In this document: positions 1 to 5,600 of the stretch, in pieces
Position numbering within the stretch: position 1 is the first letter of the stretch
Layout: each line of letters begins with the position of its first letter
The notes under the pieces: model-generated
What the model saw: the letters and a program-made list of their open reading frames with translations, nothing else
Database searches by the model: none
Told to the model about the DNA's origin: nothing
Made by a program: the position numbers and the translations under genes
Source of the DNA: Burkholderiaceae bacterium
Lineage (GTDB): Bacteria > Pseudomonadota > Gammaproteobacteria > Burkholderiales > Burkholderiaceae
Assembly: GCA_017997515.1 (NCBI GenBank)
Contig: JAGOEY010000091.1
Span: forward strand, 1-6,858
Direction of reading: 5' to 3'
Length of the DNA stretch: 6,858 bases

Positions 1-738
1 CAGGGCATCCGTATTGGCCAGGACAAGGGCCGCAACAAAAGTGCCGTCAAGGTCTGGGACCAGCGCGCTTACAAAGACTACGACGACACGCAGGAGCTGG
101 GCACGCGCAACATCAAGGTGGCGCTGCGCCGCCTGCGCAAGTTTGCGCGCCAGGGCAGTGAAGACGAGCTGGACCTGGACGACACCATCCGCTCGACCGC
201 CGCCAACGCCGGTTACCTCGACATCAAAATGCGGCCCGAGCGCCACAACAACGTCAAAGTGCTGCTGCTGATGGACGTGGGCGGCACCATGGACGAACAC
301 GTGGCGCGGGTCGAAGAGCTGTTTTCGGCGGCCAAGGCCGAGTTCAAACACCTGGAGTTCTATTACTTCCACAACTGTGTGTACGACTTCATGTGGAAGA
401 ACAACCGCCGCCGCTTCAGCGAAAAGTTCGCCACCTGGGACATCCTGCGCAAGTACAACAAGGACTACAAGCTCATTTTTATTGGCGACGCCACCATGAG
501 CCCGTACGAAATCCTGCAGCCCGGCGGCAGTGTCGAATACAACAACGAAGAGCCCGGTGCCGAGTGGTTGCAGCGCCTGACCACGGCGTTCCCCAAGTTC
601 GCCTGGATCAACCCCGAGCCCCAGGGCGTGTGGCAATACCGCCAGAGCATCAGCATGGTCCAGCAGCTGATGGGCCAGCGTATGTACCCTTTGACACTCA
701 AGGGCCTGGAGGAGGCCATGCGCCTGCTGTCAAAATAG
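1..738 (+). CDS. VWA domain protein, CoxE/COG3825-like (5' end missing)
   Basis: The reading frame is open from base 1 and ends at TAG 736-738, leaving 245 C-terminal residues; the true start is upstream of the window. The visible part resembles the von Willebrand factor A domain of CoxE-like proteins. A basic, acidic-patterned stretch (residues 1-70) precedes a hydrophobic strand and a MIDAS-like motif, DVGGTMD, whose first Asp is residue 92. A later strand, FIGDAT, places another acidic residue at position 163, where a third MIDAS loop is expected. The motif departs from classical DxSxS by having Gly at the first Ser position. No signal peptide or membrane segment is visible in this part, so a cytoplasmic location is likely. 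In this family the partner is usually a MoxR-type AAA+ ATPase acting as a chaperone for maturing other proteins; none is visible here, and it could lie upstream. The gene is followed after four bases by tamA, so co-transcription is possible. Family placement is fairly sure; the target protein is unknown. Confidence 0.85.
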   Translation, partial: QGIRIGQDKGRNKSAVKVWDQRAYKDYDDTQELGTRNIKVALRRLRKFARQGSEDELDLDDTIRSTAANAGYLDIKMRPERHNNVKVLLLMDVGGTMDEHVARVEELFSAAKAEFKHLEFYYFHNCVYDFMWKNNRRRFSEKFATWDILRKYNKDYKLIFIGDATMSPYEILQPGGSVEYNNEEPGAEWLQRLTTAFPKFAWINPEPQGVWQYRQSISMVQQLMGQRMYPLTLKGLEEAMRLLSK

Positions 739-742
739 GCGT

Positions 743-820
743 ATGCCCAGGTTTTTCTCCGTATCCGCGCCGGCTGCCTTGCCGGCGTTTTTTTTGGCCA
801 GCGCCCTTTTGCTGCAAGGG
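743..820 (+). other. Lipoprotein (signal peptidase II) signal of TamA
   Basis: Residues 1-26 form a signal sequence with Arg3 in the n-region, a hydrophobic core near residues 11-24, and the lipobox L-L-Q-G before Cys27. Gln at -2 is less common than Ala or Ser but is accepted in published lipobox patterns. Cys27 is the only cysteine in the 638-residue protein, which supports its being kept for lipidation. Residue +2 is Ser, not Asp, so Lol-type sorting to the outer membrane is expected, in line with a barrel protein. Cleavage by signal peptidase I is the alternative. Confidence 0.7.
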
Positions 821-2659
821 TGCAGCCTGCTGCCGCAAAAAGACGCCGCTGCAGCCAATGGCAGCGCCGCCGTCACCTCCGGCGCCCCGGTGCGCAGCGG
901 CGCGGATGACAAGGCGGCCCAACGTGATGCGTTTTCCATCGACGTGAAGGCACCGCCCAACATCGCCGACTACCTCACCCGCCATCTGGAGCTGCAGCGC
1001 TTTCGCCAGCTGAGTGACCTGACCGCCACCGAACTTTCACGCCTTTTGGGCGCAGCTGACGCCAACACACGTGAACTGCTGGGAACCCTGGGTTATTTCT
1101 CGCCAACGCTCCAGCTGGAAATGCGTGAAACCCCTGACAGCACCGTCGCCCAACGTGAGGTCATCATGACCGTGGAGCCCGGACGCCAGACCCGCATCAG
1201 TGATGTGTCCGTCGACTTCACCGGCCCCATCCAGTACGACCCCTCGGCAGACGCCCAGCGTGAAGACATCGTGGGTGGCTGGAGCCTGCGGCCCGGCCAA
1301 GGCTTCACCCAGACCGGCTGGGACTCCGCCAAAAACGGGGGCCAGCGCAAACTCAACCGGCTGCGTTTCCCCACCGGCACCATCAGCCACAGCCTGGCGG
1401 ACGTGGATGCCGATGCCGCCGAGGCCCACCTGAGCGTCACCTACGACTCGGGCCCGGCATTCCGCTTTGGCCCGCTCCAGACCGTGCCCGAAAACACCCA
1501 ACGCTACGGGCACGAAGCCGTGCGTTTGCTGGCCCGTTTGCCCACCGGGGCCGACTACGACGAAAGCGTGATGCTGCAAGCCCAGCTGCGCCTGGCCAGC
1601 AGCGGGTATTACGACTCCGTCTTCCTGGTGATGGACACCGAAGCACCCGACCCGCTGACCGCCCCCGTGATTGCGCAATTGCGCGAGGCGCAGTACCAGC
1701 GCCTGGTGTTTGGTGTCGGCATCAGCACCGACACCGGCGCACGCTTCAGCATCGACCACATCCACAACGAGCCCATCGTTGGCTGGCGCGCCCTGTCCAA
1801 ACTGGCCTACGACAACGAAACCGCCACCATCAGCAGCGACTGGATGTCCCTGCCCAATGAAAGCGGCTGGCGCAAGGTGGTGGGCGGCTCGCTCAAACGC
1901 GAAGAAGTGGGCAGCTACACCGTCAACAGCAGCCGTGTGCGCGGCGGCCGCAGCCAGGAAGATGGCAACCATATCGACCGCAGCCACATCCTGCAGTTCG
2001 ACTCCACCCACAACCAGGGCTTGGACGCGCCCCCTTCCGCATCCGCCGTGAGCCTGACCTGGGGCTGGACCGGCCGCTACTTCGACAGCCTGATTGCACC
2101 GTCACGCGGCATGGGCCTGGCCGTGGAAGTGGGCCCCGGCATCACCTTGACCGGTGAACGGCTGCCGTTTGGCCGGGTCTATGCGCGCTGGCTCGGGTTT
2201 CTGCCCACCGGCGAAGTGCGGGCCGACGACGGCAGCATGCGCAGAAGCCGCCTGGCGCTGCGGGCCGAAGCCGGTGCCGTGGTGGCCAAAGACACGGCCC
2301 GTATCCCCAACACCCTGATGTTCCTGACCGGGGGTGACACCACCGTGCGGGGTTACGGCTACCGCAAGATTGGTGTGCGTATCAACAACGGGGAAACCTA
2401 TGCCGGGCACTACCTGCTGTCGGGCAGCGTGGAATGGCAGCGCCCGCTCGTGATTGGCGGCGAAATGACTGATTTTGAAGCGGTCACCTTCATCGACGCC
2501 GGTGCCGTGGCCGACAAGCTGGGCGACATGAGCGTCAAGGTCGGTGTGGGTGTGGGGGGCCGCTGGCGCAGCCCTATTGGGGCCATCCAGTTCGACCTGG
2601 CCTACGGCGTTGCCGTCAAACGCCTGCGCGCACATTTGCAGCTGGGCTTTTCTTTCTGA
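743..2659 (+). CDS. tamA: TamA, outer-membrane BamA/TamA-family protein, predicted lipoprotein
   Basis: Outer-membrane subunit of the translocation and assembly module, a BamA relative that partners with TamB. The 638-residue product has a lipoprotein-type signal ending in LLQG-Cys27, then a flexible Ala/Ser-rich linker (about 28-63). Three POTRA-like domains follow (about 64-150, 151-239 and 240-318), and a beta-barrel runs from about 319 to the end. Barrel hallmarks are GGDTTVRGYGY, with the conserved VRGY at 535-538 (the loop 6 motif of the Omp85 family), FIDAG near 583-587, and a C-terminal strand ending in Phe. E. coli TamA is shorter, about 577 residues. ATG 743 is the most upstream possible start, because an in-frame stop lies at 692-694 with no start codon between. 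Only a weak AGG (737-739) lies just before the ATG, so reinitiation by ribosomes leaving the VWA gene is plausible. Position next to tamB favours TamA over a second BamA copy. A terminator-like hairpin lies inside the signal-peptide codons. Confidence 0.93.
   Translation: MPRFFSVSAPAALPAFFLASALLLQGCSLLPQKDAAAANGSAAVTSGAPVRSGADDKAAQRDAFSIDVKAPPNIADYLTRHLELQRFRQLSDLTATELSRLLGAADANTRELLGTLGYFSPTLQLEMRETPDSTVAQREVIMTVEPGRQTRISDVSVDFTGPIQYDPSADAQREDIVGGWSLRPGQGFTQTGWDSAKNGGQRKLNRLRFPTGTISHSLADVDADAAEAHLSVTYDSGPAFRFGPLQTVPENTQRYGHEAVRLLARLPTGADYDESVMLQAQLRLASSGYYDSVFLVMDTEAPDPLTAPVIAQLREAQYQRLVFGVGISTDTGARFSIDHIHNEPIVGWRALSKLAYDNETATISSDWMSLPNESGWRKVVGGSLKREEVGSYTVNSSRVRGGRSQEDGNHIDRSHILQFDSTHNQGLDAPPSASAVSLTWGWTGRYFDSLIAPSRGMGLAVEVGPGITLTGERLPFGRVYARWLGFLPTGEVRADDGSMRRSRLALRAEAGAVVAKDTARIPNTLMFLTGGDTTVRGYGYRKIGVRINNGETYAGHYLLSGSVEWQRPLVIGGEMTDFEAVTFIDAGAVADKLGDMSVKVGVGVGGRWRSPIGAIQFDLAYGVAVKRLRAHLQLGFSF
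768..795 (+). terminator. Rho-independent terminator-like hairpin inside the tamA 5' coding region
   Basis: CGCCGGC (768-774) pairs perfectly with GCCGGCG (781-787) around the six-base loop TGCCTT, and G767 with T788 can add a G-U pair. Eight T residues (788-795) follow directly. This is the textbook form of an intrinsic terminator on the + strand, and I saw no other hairpin plus T-tract like it in the window. It lies 30 bases after the VWA stop and covers tamA codons 9-18. It could end the VWA transcript or act as an attenuator that translating ribosomes override. The structure is plain in the sequence; its activity is inferred. Confidence 0.6.
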
Positions 2660-2661
2660 TG
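2657..2661 (+). promoter_or_regulatory. TGATG stop-start overlap joining tamA and tamB
   Basis: The TGA of tamA (2657-2659) shares its last base with the ATG of tamB (2659-2661). The preceding bases, a T-rich TTTTCTTTC run, contain no clear Shine-Dalgarno sequence. Terminating ribosomes reinitiating at this junction would couple the amounts of TamA and TamB, which act as a complex. An in-frame ATG at 2695 is a possible secondary start but has no better ribosome binding site. Confidence 0.75.
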
Positions 2662-5600
2662 ACCCCGATACAGCCGACCCCGCCCACCCAGTCCATGTCC
2701 CATCCCGAGTTCCCGACCCCGCCGGACCCGTTTGCACCGGCCCAGCCCACACCACCACCGCCCCCACCCCGGCGTTCACGCGTGTGGCGCTTTCTCATCT
2801 GGGGCGTGATTGACCTGCTGGCGCTGGCCCTGGTGCTGGCAGGGGCCTTCTGGTGGTGGACCGGCTCGGACCAGTCGCTGGCCACCAGCCTGGCCCAGGT
2901 GCAGCGGTTTCTGCCCGCCGACCAGACCCTGACCACCCGCGACGTCAAAGGATCCCTGCGCCACGGCGGCCACATTGGCGGGCTGCGCTGGACCAGCCCG
3001 GGCATGGCGGTGGACGTGGAAGGCCTGGATATTGGCTGGCAGGTGCGCCCCTTGTTTGGCCGCGAAGTGAAGCTGGGCGAAGTCCACGCACGTTCGGTCG
3101 TGATTGAAGCGCTGGGGCCACCCAGCGACACCCCTACAGAACCGCTGCAGTCGCTGCTGCTGCCCATCCAGGTGGATGCCCCCTTCCGGGTGGACGACCT
3201 GCGCTGGGTCGGTCAGCCACCATTACAGGCCACCGCCCTGGCAGGCCATTACCGCTTTGACGGCACCCACCACAAGCTGACCATCGACGGTGTGGACATT
3301 GCCGATGGCCACTACAGCGCCACCGTGCAGTTGCAAGGCGCAGCCCCCATGGCGCTGAACGCCACCCTCGACGGACGTATCACCACACCCGTGCCGGGTA
3401 GCAACAACGCCCCCTTGGCCGTGGTGGCCCAGGCCACGGTGGAAGGCACCCTGGCCGGTGCCGATGCCCGCCTGCAGGTGAAGGCCCAGCTGCAACCCGA
3501 CCCGGCCACAGAGCTTGCGAAGGGCCAGCAGGCCATGCAAGCGCAAGTGCAGGCAGAGATTGCGCCCTGGGCACCCCAGCCCCTCGTGCAGGCCCAGGCC
3601 GCGTTCAGCGCCTTGAACCTGGCCCAGCTCTGGCCGCAGGCCCCCGTCACCCGGCTGGACGGCACCGTCACCGCCGGTGCACCGGCCACGCCACCCACAG
3701 GGGCCACAGGGGCCAGCGGCGTGTGGCAGATCGAAGCCAACATCCGCAACAGCCTGCCCGGCCCTTGGGACACCAACCGCCTGCCGCTGGACCAACTGGC
3801 CGCACAGGCCCTGTTTGACGGCACCACATGGACAGTTCCACGTGCCACCCTGCGCACCGGCCCGGGTGAAGTGGCCTTGCAAGGCAGCTGGAGCCCGGCC
3901 CCCGCGCCCTGGCAGGCCAACGCCACCGTGCGCAACCTTTCACCCGCAACGCTCCACACCCAGCTGGCCCCCGCCGCCCTCAGTGGCACGGCCAAAGCCT
4001 CACAGGCCGGGGACATGCTGGCGTTTGACGTGGCCATTAACTCCGCCACCAAAGCCAGCGCCCCGCCGCGCACCCTCCGACTGGACAGCGTGGTGGCGCA
4101 AGGCCAATGGGGCCGCGACATCCTCACGCTCAAAAACCTGCGCATCTTGGCCGACCAGGCCCAGGTGCAAGCCCAGGGGCAGGTCACCACCACACCGGCC
4201 ACCGCCACCACAGCAACATCTGTCGCAGCGGTCAAAGGCCAGCTGTCAGCCACCGTGCCCGGTGCCCAGGCCCGTCTTGACGGCACCATGGCCCCTACGC
4301 AAGGCGCAGGCACGCTGGACGTCACACTGGCCGACGCGGGCAAGGCCCAGCGCTGGGTCGAAAGTTTGCCTGGCCTGGCCGGCAGTTTCTCGGGTGCCAG
4401 CCTGCAGGGCGACGCGTCCCTCAAAGGCAGTTGGCAAGGCGGCTGGCAGTCGGTGCAGATGCGCGTGCTGAACGGCAAGGCGCCCCCCGCCAGTGCAGGC
4501 AACCTGACCGTGCAGGCCAACCTGGCCGTGCCCACACTCAACCTGCAGCTGCCGCCCACCGACCCGAAGCAGGACAAGACCTCCGTGCAGCTGCGGGGCG
4601 TACGCGCCGAACTCGCGGGCCACCTGGCGCAGGCCAGCCTGGCAGTCAAGGGTGAAGCCCTGTCTGGCACCCAGACCATCCGTCTGCAAACCCGCCTGGA
4701 CGGCGGCATGGACAACCCCGACCAGTGGCGCGCCACCATCGCCAGCCTGCAACTGCAGTTGCAAGACGCCCCGCAGTCCAGCCCGTGGACCCTGCAGCTG
4801 GACAGCCCCACCAACGTCACCGTGCGCAACACCACGGCTGCCGCAGGCACACCAGACATAAACGTCCAGGCCTCGGCCAGCACCGCCTCACTCACCGGCC
4901 CGGTGCCGGGCAAGGTGCAGCTCGCGTGGGAGCCCCTGCGTTACAGCCGCACCGGCCCGGCCGACGCGCCCCGCCACCGCCTGCAAAGCAAAGGCCAGCT
5001 GCAAGGCCTGCCCATCACCTGGGCCCAGGCGCTGGCCAACGTCGGCAACACCACCGCCAGCAATTTCGGGGTCACGGGCAACCTGGTGTTTGGCGGCAAC
5101 TGGGACATCGACGTGGGCGACAGCCTGCGGGTGCATGCCCAGCTGGCGCGCACCAGCGGCGACGTGCAGGTGCAGACCGGCGACATCCCCAACCCCACGG
5201 TCATCACCAGCTCCGGTGCCAGCACCGGCCCCACGGCCGTGACCGGCGGCCCCCGGCCCGTAGTGCCCGTGCCGCTGGGGCCCACCACCAGCGCAGGGGT
5301 TCGCCAGGCCCAGCTGACGCTGGACGCCACCGACAAAAACGTACGCGCCCAACTGATCTGGGACAGCGCCAACGCAGGCCAGGCCCAGGCCGATGCCAGC
5401 ACCCAGCTCACGCCCAACGGCGGCGGCTGGCAATGGGCCCCCGACGCGCCCCTGAGCGGCAAGGTGCAGGCCAACCTGCCCAGCATTGGCGCATGGTCGG
5501 TGCTGGCCCCGCCGGGCTGGCGCGTACAAGGCACCCTCAACGCCAACGCCCAGCTCAGCGGCACCCGCAACGCCCCCCGCTGGGCCGGCACCCTGGCCGC

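Noticed and set aside
708..720. GGAGGAGG followed by ATG 718-720, a strong ribosome-binding-site-like arrangement
   Set aside because: The ATG is in the VWA frame and leaves only six codons before its stop; the run encodes ordinary Glu-Glu-Ala-Met near the end of that protein. It might hold ribosomes close to the tamA start, but that is speculation.
691..736. Possible tamA promoter: TTGACA at 691-696 and TGTCAAAAT at 728-736, which would give a leaderless tamA mRNA starting near 743
   Set aside because: The TTGACA has no acceptable -10 at 16-18 bases. The CAAAAT element lacks the key first T and has no -35 at the right distance, so the two do not make a promoter together. The bases are also explained as VWA codons.
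1037..2011. Minus-strand open frame of 324 codons opposite tamA
   Set aside because: The product is rich in Gly, His, Ala and Val without family motifs, and it lies fully opposite a well-supported tamA.
4150..4185. Gln/Ala alternation (D-Q-A-Q-V-Q-A-Q-G-Q-V) as a possible repeat domain
   Set aside because: The alternating pattern fits one beta strand in the TamB groove and similar strands recur without a fixed unit, so it is not a distinct repeat.
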